Assembly: GCA_023396615.1 (NCBI GenBank)
Contig: JAEWVM010000169.1
Coordinates: 1 to 26,673 of the forward strand
Direction: 5' to 3'
From: Spirochaetota bacterium
GTDB taxonomy: Bacteria; Spirochaetota; UBA4802; JAFGJZ01
Length of the DNA stretch: 26,673 bases
In this document: positions 13,825 to 21,584 of the stretch, one piece after another
Numbering within the stretch: the first letter of the stretch is position 1
Layout of the letters: each line of letters starts with the position of its first letter
The notes under the pieces: generated by a model
What the model was told of the DNA's origin: nothing
Databases searched by the model: none
The model's input: the letters and a program-made list of their open reading frames with translations, nothing else
Position numbers and translations under genes: made by a program

Positions 13825-15817
13825 GCTTTATCTGATCAATTGTAATGTCGAGTCTGGCAAATAGATCATAAAGATTCGGATCTATTTTGTTTTTTTCGGC
13901 TTCAGCACGCAGTATCTCAAGAGCCTTTGCGTGAGGAAGTGATTTTTTATACGGTCTGTCATTGGCCGTCAATGCATCATAAATATCGGCTATAGCAATC
14001 ATTCTTGACTGAATAGGAATTTTGTCTTCTGTGAATCCGTTAGGATAACCGGTTCCGTCGAGTTTTTCATGATGCATGAGCGCTATTTCAGGAATTTTTC
14101 GGAATTCGCTCGGCCATGGAATCTTGCTTACAAAATTATACGTATGAAGCACGTGGCTTTCAATTTCTTTTCTTTCTTTGTCGTTGAGAGATCCTTTTTT
14201 AATGCTTAGATTCGATTTCACCTCATCCGTCATTATGTCGATGAGCTTTCCTTCAATATCGTAACATTTGATTTCAGCAATCTGTTTGTTTAAATTCTCA
14301 ATTATCTCGGCAGGATTTGCCTCGGAAACAGTGGGTTCATTGAGAGCGACAATGGAATTCTTAATTTTTAGAACCATTTCAAGAAACTTGGATTTTTCTG
14401 TCTCAATTTTTTGGATAGAATTATTTTGATTTGCCTCGGCATTGTTGAAAAATTCTGACGTGTACTGAAGTTCAACATTTTTATAAAGATAATTGAGTTT
14501 AAGAATAAGATTCTGCAGTTCAAAAGGATACAGCTTTTTTTCTTTCATGAAAATGCTTGGATCAATATAAACCTTTCCGAAATCATGCAGAAGAGCCGCA
14601 AATTCGAGCTCTTTGATCTGAGTGTCCGTAAATTGATTCTGTGCAAAAGCTCCGCCTTTTTCAGTGTTGATTGCAAGAGCAAGACGGCGGCAGATTTCCG
14701 CAACGCGAAATGAGTGACCGGAAGTCGCCGGATCACGGGATTCTATTGCCGATACCGATGCTTTAACAAATTCTTCGAACTGATTCTGAATCTGCTGAAT
14801 CATTCGGTTGTTTTCAATTGCAATTGCAGCCTGGGCCGCAACTGATTCCATGAGCGATTCATATCTGCGGTCAAAAGGACGGACTTTCTCGCGGAAGTCT
14901 TCTTCTGTATTTAGTGCGATTTCAAATGCTTCATTGCCGGTTGAAAAAGTAGGGTCAATAGGTTCTTTGCAATTGATGAGCTGAACGACTCCAATAACTT
15001 CATTCGCATGATTGCGCATAGGAATAACTATCATTGATGTTGAGCGGTAATTATTGCTTAAGTCGAATTTTTTGTTGAATGAAATGGGATCATTGGGAGA
15101 AAGTTTGTAAACATCAGGAATGTTAAGAACTTTTCCTGTAACAGCCACATAACCTGCTATTGAATTGGTATCAAAAGGAATAACGAATTCTTCAAGCGGA
15201 AGATCCTTTGAAAAAGTATGGGAATATTTGAATCGTATTCTTTTTCCGTTTTCATCTTCTTCAACAAGATAAATTGAACCCGCATCTGCTCCGGTTATTT
15301 TTTTCGAAAGCATTAAAATCTGCCTGAGAAGCTTCGGCATGTTTTTTTCGGTAGAAAGCGACCGGCCGATTTTTATCAGATCTTCCTGATCCTGTTTCAT
15401 ATCAAGAAGGCGCGCCAGATACTTGGCGCTTGATTTGCGGTCCTTCATTCTCTGTTCGAGTAGCCGGAACTGATATGAAGTCGTGAAAAGGAATTCGCTG
15501 AGAGAAAGATTATTTTCCCATACAAACGCGACTTGCGCATTGGTTTCAAGATTATGATTATCTTCCTCGATATGTACTGCAAAAAAGTGAGAGAGGTTTT
15601 GCTTATTGAACATTTCGATGATCTGTGAAAGTATCGGAAGTTCGGAATAGGTGCAATATATGAGAGCAATCATCGGATCGTCGTTTGAAGGCATGAACTT
15701 GGCTACAATTTCAGTTGAGTCCCCGGTCTGGAGATCGAAGTCTGAAGATTGGGGAATTTTTATAGACGGCAAGGCGTCATTAGTAATAAAAACAATTTTA
15801 TGAATACAATCGTGCAT
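13784..15817 (-). CDS. GAF/HD-GYP signalling protein, probable cyclic-di-GMP phosphodiesterase
   Basis: The 677-residue product has three parts. Residues ~5-125 alternate strands and helices like a receiver domain, but I see no phosphoacceptor aspartate at the expected strand end (ALIYCTYSE). Residues ~145-335 form a GAF sensor domain (ADAGSIYLVEEDENGKRIRF, VIGVVQLINC). Residues ~350-660 are HD-GYP, with SGHSFRVAEI, LLHDFGKVYID (411-415 region) and HHEKLDGTGYPNGF (~582). HD-GYP enzymes hydrolyse cyclic-di-GMP. A ~125-residue, charged, largely helical insert separates the HD and GYP halves (~426-552). An upstream TTG at 15880 would add a hydrophobic 21-residue N-terminus; I prefer ATG 15817 because the domains are cytoplasmic, but neither start has a strong ribosome binding site. 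Confidence 0.88.
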   Translation of the reverse strand: MHDCIHKIVFITNDALPSIKIPQSSDFDLQTGDSTEIVAKFMPSNDDPMIALIYCTYSELPILSQIIEMFNKQNLSHFFAVHIEEDNHNLETNAQVAFVWENNLSLSEFLFTTSYQFRLLEQRMKDRKSSAKYLARLLDMKQDQEDLIKIGRSLSTEKNMPKLLRQILMLSKKITGADAGSIYLVEEDENGKRIRFKYSHTFSKDLPLEEFVIPFDTNSIAGYVAVTGKVLNIPDVYKLSPNDPISFNKKFDLSNNYRSTSMIVIPMRNHANEVIGVVQLINCKEPIDPTFSTGNEAFEIALNTEEDFREKVRPFDRRYESLMESVAAQAAIAIENNRMIQQIQNQFEEFVKASVSAIESRDPATSGHSFRVAEICRRLALAINTEKGGAFAQNQFTDTQIKELEFAALLHDFGKVYIDPSIFMKEKKLYPFELQNLILKLNYLYKNVELQYTSEFFNNAEANQNNSIQKIETEKSKFLEMVLKIKNSIVALNEPTVSEANPAEIIENLNKQIAEIKCYDIEGKLIDIMTDEVKSNLSIKKGSLNDKERKEIESHVLHTYNFVSKIPWPSEFRKIPEIALMHHEKLDGTGYPNGFTEDKIPIQSRMIAIADIYDALTANDRPYKKSLPHAKALEILRAEAEKNKIDPNLYDLFARLDITIDQIKHEEEKQKTAANNY

Positions 15818-15913
15818 TAAGCTGCAACCTGTTTCGGCTAAAATATTAATCCAAATGAAAATAAGCACTGAAAAAAACAAGCAACTTCTGCCACTTAATT
15901 TTTAACCTTATGA

Positions 15914-15942
15914 AATAAACTTTTCATTTTTGTTTTAGTCAA
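15914..15942 (-). promoter_or_regulatory. Candidate promoter of the HD-GYP operon
   Basis: On the minus strand TTGACT (15942-15937) and TTTATT (15919-15914) are spaced by exactly 17 bases, matching the sigma-70 consensus at 5 and 4 of 6 positions. Transcription would start near 15907, leaving a leader of about 90 bases before ATG 15817. Confidence 0.45.
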
Positions 15943-16015
15943 GAATAAAAACCAGTTGGACGGAGTTTTTTCGGGAGAAACCTTGAAAGGGTCATGTAAA
16001 AGGCGAGTGGTGAAG

Positions 16016-16047
16016 ATTTACCGCCGATCACAAAATCGGCGGTAAAT
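16016..16047 (-). terminator. Strong 13-bp hairpin after the MORN lipoprotein gene
   Basis: Bases 16016-16028 (ATTTACCGCCGAT) and 16035-16047 (ATCGGCGGTAAAT) pair perfectly around a six-base loop, five bases after the stop of the MORN gene. It separates that gene from the HD-GYP promoter downstream. On the minus strand the bases after the stem (CTTCACC) are not a U-run, so it is an atypical terminator or a 3'-end-protecting structure. Confidence 0.65.
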
Positions 16048-16051
16048 ATAG

Positions 16052-19000
16052 TTATTTTTTCATTTTATCTGAAAATTGGTCGTTTTCAAATAGACCCTTG
16101 AAAACTTCATAGCCGGTTCTGTCGTAAAGTACACCCTGTCCGTTGGCTTTATTCCCTTTGTACTCACCGATATACTTATATCCGTTTTTCCAGTAATATG
16201 TTCCTTTTCCTTCCCGGATGCCGTTTTTAAAATCACCTATATATTTGTCACCGCTCGGCCAGTAAAAAGTTCCCGTGCCTTCAGGCTGTCCGTTTTTGAA
16301 ATCACCTTCATAGCGTTTTCCGTCATACCATGTGAATACACCTTTTCCGTGAGGGCGCCCGTTAAAGAAGTCTCCGGAGTAAGTTCTGCGGTCGCGCCAT
16401 TTGATTTCGCCTTTTCCCTGTGGAACTCCCTGTTTGAATTCTCCTTTGTACTTCTGTCCGTCAGGCCAGGTTTGTTCTCCCTGACCTTCGGGATAATCAT
16501 TCTCGAAATTTCCTGTATATTCAGTAGAATCACGGTATGTAAGTTTTCCTTCACCGGACATAACGCCGTTAACAAAATTTCCGGAATATATTCTTCCGTC
16601 AGGAAAGCGCATTTCGCCTTTACCGTGCGGAAGCCAGCTTTTTATATCAATCATTCCAATGTAGAGTCTTTTGTCTGCCCAAGTCATTTTGCCCTGAGCT
16701 TCAGCGTTTCCATTGGTAAATTTACCTTCATATTTCTTTGCGTCAGGCCATGTCATTTCACCGCTGCCGTGCGGGTTCCAGTTGAGAAGTTCGCCTTTAT
16801 AAATTCTGCCGTCTTTATATTTAATGGTTCCGAATCTCGGTGTTCCGCTTTCTGTGAAAACAACCTCGATTTTTGTGCCGTCAGGAAGAGAAATTACTCC
16901 CTGACCTGAAGGATAACCGTTTTTAAACTGACCGAAATATTTTTTACCGTCAGGATATACCAGAGGATCCTTTCCGTTGGGATTTCCCCCTTCGAAAGTA
17001 CCGATGTATTTTGAACCGTCGGGATATGTCATTGTTCCTTTTCCGAAAGGTTCAACTCCGGAAACTTCACCGGAGTAGGTTCTTCCGTCAGGATACTTAA
17101 TCAATGCAATACCTTGTATTTTGCCGTTAACAAAATTTGCTTCAATTTTTGTACCATCGGCAAGAGTCAGAATCCCTTTTCCATGAGGAAGTCCGTTTTT
17201 TAATTCGCCTTCATATTTACTGCCGTTTGAGAAAAAGATAGTATTGGCTGAAGTCGATTTTACTCCCCCTGACAAAGATACAATTCCCATGTCATCTGCA
17301 GAGTTGTTAGTTTTATTGGCTGTTTTTTTTGTCTTGTCCGATGTGCCGCTCTTGTTCAAGCCGGTTGTTTTTTTGTTATTAGATGATTCTTCATTGATAT
17401 TGTCTGAATCAGCGGAAGCAATTTCTTTTTCAAGAGTTTCCGTGTCTTTCATCTTGAAAGATTTTTTTGAAATTTTTCCATTTTTATCTTTAACAGTAAA
17501 ATTGCCGTTAAGATTACCGTCCGTAAAGTTCCCTTCAAATTTTGTACCGTTCTTGGTAGTAAGAACACCGCGGCCTGAAGGCAGACCTTTTTCATTAAGT
17601 TTTCCCGAGTATTTTGATCCTGATGGAAGTATTATCTCGGAATTCGGCAAAGGTTTTCCGTTTTTAAAATTACCCCTGATGATTGTGCCGCTAGCATAAG
17701 TATATACGCCTTTTCCTTCAGGCTTTCCGGACTTAGACAAAGAACCGACGTATTTATCGCCGTTGGTATATATAACTTCAATAGGGGATATTGGTTTTCC
17801 ATTTTTAAAAAAAGCCCGGATTATGGTTTCGTCTGCAAGAAGCAGTTCTCCTTTTCCGTTAGGTGCATTTTTTGATATAGCGCCTTTATAGACACTTCCG
17901 TCTTTATTGTAGATTTCTCCTCTGCTGATTACTCCGTTTTTAAAAATACCGGTTATTATATTTCCGTCAGCTGTTTTGAGAGATCCTTTTCCGTCAGGTT
18001 TTCCGTTTTTGATTTGTCCGGTATAAATTGAACCGTCTTTATACTTGATTGAAGCTTCGTCTTCTTCGCCGTTAGCGCCTCTTTTTTCAAGAATGAGAGT
18101 TCCATCGGCAAGTTTCTTTGCATTATTGAAACTAAGCGAATCAAATTGTTTTGATAGGCTTTTATAGTCTTTTGAATTATCGATATTTTGATTTTGAGAT
18201 GCTGTTTTAGAGCCGTTTTCCGCGGCAGATGATTTTCGGTTTGCAAGAATTGACTCGCCTTTGAATTTTTTATCTGCGGCTTTTGTGTCTGCAATCTCTT
18301 TTGCTCTTTTGATAGTCGGAGTATGATTTATGAACTTCTGATTATATTTTCTTCCGTCTGCAAGGGTTATAGTAAAGTCACCGTCAGGATAACCTTCGAC
18401 GAATTCTCCTTCAAATTTTATTCCGTCGGCAAAAGCCATAGTGCCGAAGCCGTCTTCTTTTCCGTTTACCACAGATCCGCTGTATGTTCTGCCGTCAGGG
18501 TAGAGTATAGTTCCGTTTCCGTTCGGTTTACCGTTTGAGAAGGATCCCATGTATCTTTTGCCGTCAGAATATACTATTGTTCCGTTTCCTTCGGCTATAC
18601 CGTTTTTAAACTGACCATTATATTTGCTTCCATCCTTATATGAAGCACTTCCGAATCCTTCGAGTTTTCCATTTTTGAAATCACCGGTAAGAACTGTTCC
18701 GTCGGAAGTTGTCAGTTTTCCGTTTCCTTCGGCTATACCGTTTTTGAACTGACCTTCATATTTGCTTCCGTCTTTATATGAAGCAGTTCCAAATCCTTCG
18801 AGTTTTCCATCTTTGAAATTGCCTTCAGTTATTGTTCCGTCTGAAGCAGTGAGTTTACCGTTTCCTTCCGGAACTCCGTTTTTAAATTCGCCTGAATATA
18901 TACTTCCGTCAGCATACTTTAAAGTTCCGTTTCCGTTTGGTTTTCCGTTTTTAATATCACCGCTGTAAGAAGATCCGTCGGGATATGATAAAGTGCCGTC

Positions 19001-19195
19001 AGGATTCATTTTGGGAGTTGATTTATCGGCAGATAAATCGGAATTATTGTCTTCTTTTTGATTTTCGTTTTTGGCAATGTCGGAATCAGCGCTGGTGTTT
19101 GATGCTGTCTTTTTTACTGTGTTGTCGCCTGTTCTGCATGAATAAAAAGGCAGGCATAGAAACGAGATAATCGCAAAAAAAGCGATTTTTTTCAT
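16052..19195 (-). CDS. Giant MORN-repeat lipoprotein
   Basis: The 1047-residue product starts with a signal (MKKIAFFAIISFLCLPFYSC) with Cys20 as a likely lipidation site; the residues before it are not a perfect lipobox. After an Asn/Asp/Ser/Lys-rich linker come about 35 MORN-type repeats of 23 residues, of the form YPDGxxYxGxFKNGxPxGxGxx. They lie in three blocks: ~70-292 (10), ~383-582 (about 8) and ~653-1040 (about 17). The blocks are separated by low-complexity linkers rich in Lys, Asn and Ser. MORN repeats make long beta-hairpin ribbons used for lipid or protein contact. GGGG precedes the ATG at good spacing. No enzyme domain is present. It appears to be transcribed alone and is probably an envelope or surface scaffold; its function is unknown. 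Confidence 0.9.
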   Translation of the reverse strand: MKKIAFFAIISFLCLPFYSCRTGDNTVKKTASNTSADSDIAKNENQKEDNNSDLSADKSTPKMNPDGTLSYPDGSSYSGDIKNGKPNGNGTLKYADGSIYSGEFKNGVPEGNGKLTASDGTITEGNFKDGKLEGFGTASYKDGSKYEGQFKNGIAEGNGKLTTSDGTVLTGDFKNGKLEGFGSASYKDGSKYNGQFKNGIAEGNGTIVYSDGKRYMGSFSNGKPNGNGTILYPDGRTYSGSVVNGKEDGFGTMAFADGIKFEGEFVEGYPDGDFTITLADGRKYNQKFINHTPTIKRAKEIADTKAADKKFKGESILANRKSSAAENGSKTASQNQNIDNSKDYKSLSKQFDSLSFNNAKKLADGTLILEKRGANGEEDEASIKYKDGSIYTGQIKNGKPDGKGSLKTADGNIITGIFKNGVISRGEIYNKDGSVYKGAISKNAPNGKGELLLADETIIRAFFKNGKPISPIEVIYTNGDKYVGSLSKSGKPEGKGVYTYASGTIIRGNFKNGKPLPNSEIILPSGSKYSGKLNEKGLPSGRGVLTTKNGTKFEGNFTDGNLNGNFTVKDKNGKISKKSFKMKDTETLEKEIASADSDNINEESSNNKKTTGLNKSGTSDKTKKTANKTNNSADDMGIVSLSGGVKSTSANTIFFSNGSKYEGELKNGLPHGKGILTLADGTKIEANFVNGKIQGIALIKYPDGRTYSGEVSGVEPFGKGTMTYPDGSKYIGTFEGGNPNGKDPLVYPDGKKYFGQFKNGYPSGQGVISLPDGTKIEVVFTESGTPRFGTIKYKDGRIYKGELLNWNPHGSGEMTWPDAKKYEGKFTNGNAEAQGKMTWADKRLYIGMIDIKSWLPHGKGEMRFPDGRIYSGNFVNGVMSGEGKLTYRDSTEYTGNFENDYPEGQGEQTWPDGQKYKGEFKQGVPQGKGEIKWRDRRTYSGDFFNGRPHGKGVFTWYDGKRYEGDFKNGQPEGTGTFYWPSGDKYIGDFKNGIREGKGTYYWKNGYKYIGEYKGNKANGQGVLYDRTGYEVFKGLFENDQFSDKMKK
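18575..18850 (-). repeat. Two tandem copies of a 138-base unit within the MORN gene
   Basis: Bases 18850-18713 and 18712-18575 encode two successive 46-residue units (two MORN repeats each). The second half of both reads SYKDGSKY(E/N)GQFKNGIAEGNG, and long DNA stretches match nearly base for base at an offset of exactly 138 (for example TCGGCTATAC at 18591 and 18729). This is a recent duplication compared with the other, more diverged repeats. Confidence 0.85.
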
Positions 19196-19241
19196 TATAA
19201 ACCCCTTTCACATATTTATAATTGCATTTTGAGTAATGGGA

Positions 19242-19254
19242 CTTGACGGTCAAG
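19242..19254. promoter_or_regulatory. 13-base palindrome upstream of the MORN gene
   Basis: CTTGACGGTCAAG is a perfect inverted repeat with a one-base centre, 47 bases before the MORN ATG. On the minus strand it contains a TTGACC that could be a -35 box, but no -10 stands at the right distance. A regulator-binding site is possible; chance is not excluded. Confidence 0.3.
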
Positions 19255-19285
19255 GCTAATTTCGTGTTAAGCATATTAAAAAAAT

Positions 19286-19301
19286 TTCTTATTAATAAGA
19301 A
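19286..19301. promoter_or_regulatory. 16-base AT-rich perfect palindrome in a divergent intergenic region
   Basis: TTCTTATTAATAAGAA is a perfect 16-base palindrome between the divergent MORN gene and the DUF4321-rpsB genes. It lies just upstream of the candidate rightward promoter. The 283-base region 19196-19478 has no other gene I can support. Confidence 0.35.
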
Positions 19302-19314
19302 TTTACTTATATGC

Positions 19315-19344
19315 CTGATATTCTGCAATTATAACCTGTATAAT
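19315..19344 (+). promoter_or_regulatory. Candidate promoter of the DUF4321-rpsB operon
   Basis: TATAAT at 19339-19344 is a perfect -10, preceded after 18 bases by CTGATA (19315-19320), a 4 of 6 match to the -35. It would give a leader of about 128 bases before the GTG at 19479. Confidence 0.45.
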
Positions 19345-19478
19345 CATATCAGATAAAACGATTATGGGATATTGTTATTGATTTGCCTTATAACTGATAG
19401 AAAGAGAATTTACGAGTTAATTCAATCGGGATTACTATATCGGCTATCAGGGAAATCTTATAGCGGTTCCATTTATTA

Positions 19479-19751
19479 GTGTTGACAAAAAAAGCGCTCG
19501 TTGAATATTTAACCGTGGTATTTGGAAAAGGAAATTTAGGTTTTTTTATAGCCTTTGTTCTGATAGGCGGAATACTTGGAACTGCTCTCGGCAGTCTCTT
19601 TGCTTCGCTTGTTCCTGCATTGGCGATTCTTAAAACTAATCTTGTTCCAAATGCTGCAGTAGATTTGGTTGTGATGAGTGTTTCATTTAACATCAATCCG
19701 CTTACTGTAGCGGGGATGTGTCTGGGAATATTCTTCTTCATCAAAATTTAA
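19479..19751 (+). CDS. Small DUF4321-like membrane protein
   Basis: The 90-residue product has two hydrophobic segments, ~19-45 (LGFFIAFVLIGGILGTALGSLF) and ~70-90 (INPLTVAGMCLGIFFFIKI). The order GGILGTxLGSLF, a polar middle, then a strand-like VVMSVSFNINPLTVAGMCLGIFFF fits the DUF4321 family of small, uncharacterised membrane proteins. I recognise this by pattern, not by search. GTG 19479 is the first start in the frame; no good ribosome binding site precedes it, and TTG 19482 or GTG 19515 are alternatives. It lies 159 bases before rpsB and would share its transcript. No function is known. Confidence 0.7.
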   Translation: MLTKKALVEYLTVVFGKGNLGFFIAFVLIGGILGTALGSLFASLVPALAILKTNLVPNAAVDLVVMSVSFNINPLTVAGMCLGIFFFIKI

Positions 19752-19754
19752 TAA

Positions 19755-19820
19755 GGCTTTAATAAGCCGGTTGCGCCCGCAACTATCCCGCCGAAAGGCG
19801 TTTAAATCGGATTCGTTCCG
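19755..19820 (+). promoter_or_regulatory. Hairpin-rich leader upstream of rpsB
   Basis: Four small stems follow each other: GGCTT/AAGCC (19755-19768), GTTGCG/CGCAAC (19770-19783), CGCC-GAAA-GGCG (19789-19800) and CGGA/TCCG with a TTCG-containing loop (19808-19820). GNRA and UUCG-like loops are typical of stable RNA. The leader ends about 90 bases before the rpsB start. S2 leader autoregulation is known in other bacteria; a role here is inference, and I could not match it to a named riboswitch. Confidence 0.5.
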
Positions 19821-19910
19821 GTTGAAGCATATCTAATGATACTTCAGGGAAATCTGCGGCGTAATATCTATCCGTTCAATCGGAAATATTACTATAATGG
19901 GGGAAATCCA

Positions 19911-20708
19911 TTGGCATTACCATCTATGAAATCACTTCTTGAATCAGGTGTTCATTTCGGACATCAGACAAGAAGATGGAACCCGAACATGGGTCAGTTT
20001 ATCTTTACTGCAAGAAACGGTATTCATATTATCGATTTGCAGAAAACAATGCAGAGACTTAAAATTGCTCACAATGCAATGAGAGATGTTGCGGCTAAAG
20101 GCGGAAAAGTTCTTTTTGTCGGAACAAAAAAGCAGGCTCAGGGAGCCGTTAAAGAATATGCTGAAAAATGCGGAATGTATTATGTAAGCGAAAGATGGCT
20201 CGGCGGTCTTTTGACAAACTTCAAAACCGTTTCCCAGTCTGTAAGACGTCTTAAAGATCTTCAGAAAATGAAAGAAAAAGACGAGTGGGATGCAGTAACA
20301 AAGAAAGAAATTCAGGATCTTTCAAAAGAACTTGAGAAGAAAGAAAAAGTTCTTTCCGGTATCGCCGACATGACATCACTTCCTGACGCGATATTTGTTA
20401 TCGACCCTAAAAAAGAAGCTATTGCTGTAAACGAAGCTCATATCCTTAATATTCCTATTTTTGCCGTTGTTGACACAAACTGCGATCCTAACGAAGTTGA
20501 TTATCCTATCCCGGGTAATGATGACGCAATTAGAGCAATCGCACTATTCCTTGAAGTAATGGCTGATGCAATAGAAGAAGCTCGTTCAGGCGTTGTCAGC
20601 GATGATGAAGCGTTTCAGGAAGAAGATCTTTCTATGGATGAAGCAACCGGTCTTCCAAAGAAAAATTACGATGAATACGCTGACGATGAAGAAGTTAAGA
20701 AGTGGTAA
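19911..20708 (+). CDS. rpsB: 30S ribosomal protein S2
   Basis: S2 sits on the back of the 30S subunit and is needed for S1 binding. The 265-residue product begins MALPSMKSLLESGVHFGHQ, matching the universal start, followed by RRWNPNMGQFIFTARNGIHIIDL. Later motifs include KVLFVGTKKQAQ, YVSERWLGGLLTNFKT, LPDAIFVIDPKKE and IPIFAVVDTNCDPNEVDYPIPGND. The frame is open from 19836, but the start is TTG 19911. It is preceded by GGGGGA (19899-19904) at six bases, and the codons before it do not look like S2. The C-terminus has an acidic tail (DDEAFQEEDLSMDE). It is followed by tsf after 11 bases. Confidence 0.96.
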   Translation: MALPSMKSLLESGVHFGHQTRRWNPNMGQFIFTARNGIHIIDLQKTMQRLKIAHNAMRDVAAKGGKVLFVGTKKQAQGAVKEYAEKCGMYYVSERWLGGLLTNFKTVSQSVRRLKDLQKMKEKDEWDAVTKKEIQDLSKELEKKEKVLSGIADMTSLPDAIFVIDPKKEAIAVNEAHILNIPIFAVVDTNCDPNEVDYPIPGNDDAIRAIALFLEVMADAIEEARSGVVSDDEAFQEEDLSMDEATGLPKKNYDEYADDEEVKKW

Positions 20709-20719
20709 GAGAGGAATAA

Positions 20720-21583
20720 ATGGCTGATATTACATCACAGATGATAAAAGATCTCAGAGACAAGACCCAGGCCGGAATGCTTGAGTGCAAAAAAGCGCTC
20801 GAAGAAAGCAACGGCGACATGGAGCTTGCAACTGAGAATCTTAGAAAGAAAGGTCTTGCTGCTGCCGGAAAAAGAGCCGGAAGAAGCGCGAAAGAAGGTC
20901 TTGTTGTTACAAAAGCAAAAGATAATGACAGATATGGAATTATGCTTGAACTTAACTGCGAAACCGACTTTGTTGCAAAAAATGATGATTTCAAGAAACT
21001 TGCTTTTGAAATGATGGATATCGCAGAAGCTGCCGGAGCGGACTGCCAGAGCGCAGACAAACTTCCTTCTTCTGCTGAAGAAAAAATTAAAAATGCGATT
21101 TCTACAACCGGCGAAAACATGACTGTCGGAAAAATCGCTCAGTTCGCTGTGCCTGCAAACTCATTCGGAGCTGTTTCTTCATACATTCACAGCAACAATA
21201 AACTCGGCGTTCTTGTAGAACTTGCATGCGAGTCTGCAAACGGACAGAAGCCTGAGCTTTCTGCTCTCGGAAAAGAACTTGCCATGCAGGTAGCTGCTGC
21301 AATGCCTCTTTATCTTGATTCTTCAGAAGTTCCTGCTGAAGTTGTTGCAAAAGAAAAAGAAATTTATCTCGAGCAGATGAAAGATTCAGGAAAACCTGCA
21401 AACGTTCTTGAGAAAATCGTTGAAGGAAAAGTAAAAAAATATTTCAGCGAAGTTTGCCTAGTCGATCAGGTTTTCATAAAAGACAACGCGAAATCTGTAA
21501 CTGATCTTGTTAAAGAATATTCAGCAAAAATCGGTGAAAAGATTACAGTTAAGCGTTTTGCGAGAATTCAGATAGGCGCATAA
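20720..21583 (+). CDS. tsf: Elongation factor Ts
   Basis: EF-Ts exchanges GDP for GTP on EF-Tu. The 287-residue product is of the long, E. coli-like type. It has the N-terminal UBA-like domain (ITSQMIKDLRDKTQAGMLECKKAL), the signature LNCETDFVAKNDDF, and the coiled-coil and C-terminal module (SGKPANVLEKIVEGKVKKYFSEVCLVDQ), including the conserved LVDQ-F region. GAGAGGAA precedes the ATG. It is one base from pyrH. Nothing is unusual. Confidence 0.97.
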   Translation: MADITSQMIKDLRDKTQAGMLECKKALEESNGDMELATENLRKKGLAAAGKRAGRSAKEGLVVTKAKDNDRYGIMLELNCETDFVAKNDDFKKLAFEMMDIAEAAGADCQSADKLPSSAEEKIKNAISTTGENMTVGKIAQFAVPANSFGAVSSYIHSNNKLGVLVELACESANGQKPELSALGKELAMQVAAAMPLYLDSSEVPAEVVAKEKEIYLEQMKDSGKPANVLEKIVEGKVKKYFSEVCLVDQVFIKDNAKSVTDLVKEYSAKIGEKITVKRFARIQIGA

Positions 21584-21584
21584 T

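Noticed and set aside
16349..18968. Several 60-190 residue plus-strand frames opposite the MORN gene
   Set aside because: They mirror the 69-base MORN periodicity and have no independent start signals or family features.
16076..18988. Regular repeats that could suggest a CRISPR or satellite array
   Set aside because: The period is 69 bases in one open frame encoding 23-residue MORN units; there are no unique spacers between identical repeats.
19755..19830. tRNA or known riboswitch in the rpsB leader
   Set aside because: No cloverleaf, T-loop or acceptor pairing on either strand, and no cobalamin, TPP, FMN or SAM core could be matched.
19421..19883. Short matches CAGGGAAATCT and TTCAATCGG occurring twice (19421-19458 and 19845-19883)
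   Set aside because: The order of the two words is swapped and the flanks do not match, so a duplicated control element is not supported.
21102..21401. A 99-residue Gln/Leu-rich minus-strand frame inside tsf
   Set aside because: It is antisense to well-conserved EF-Ts, with biased composition from codon shadowing.
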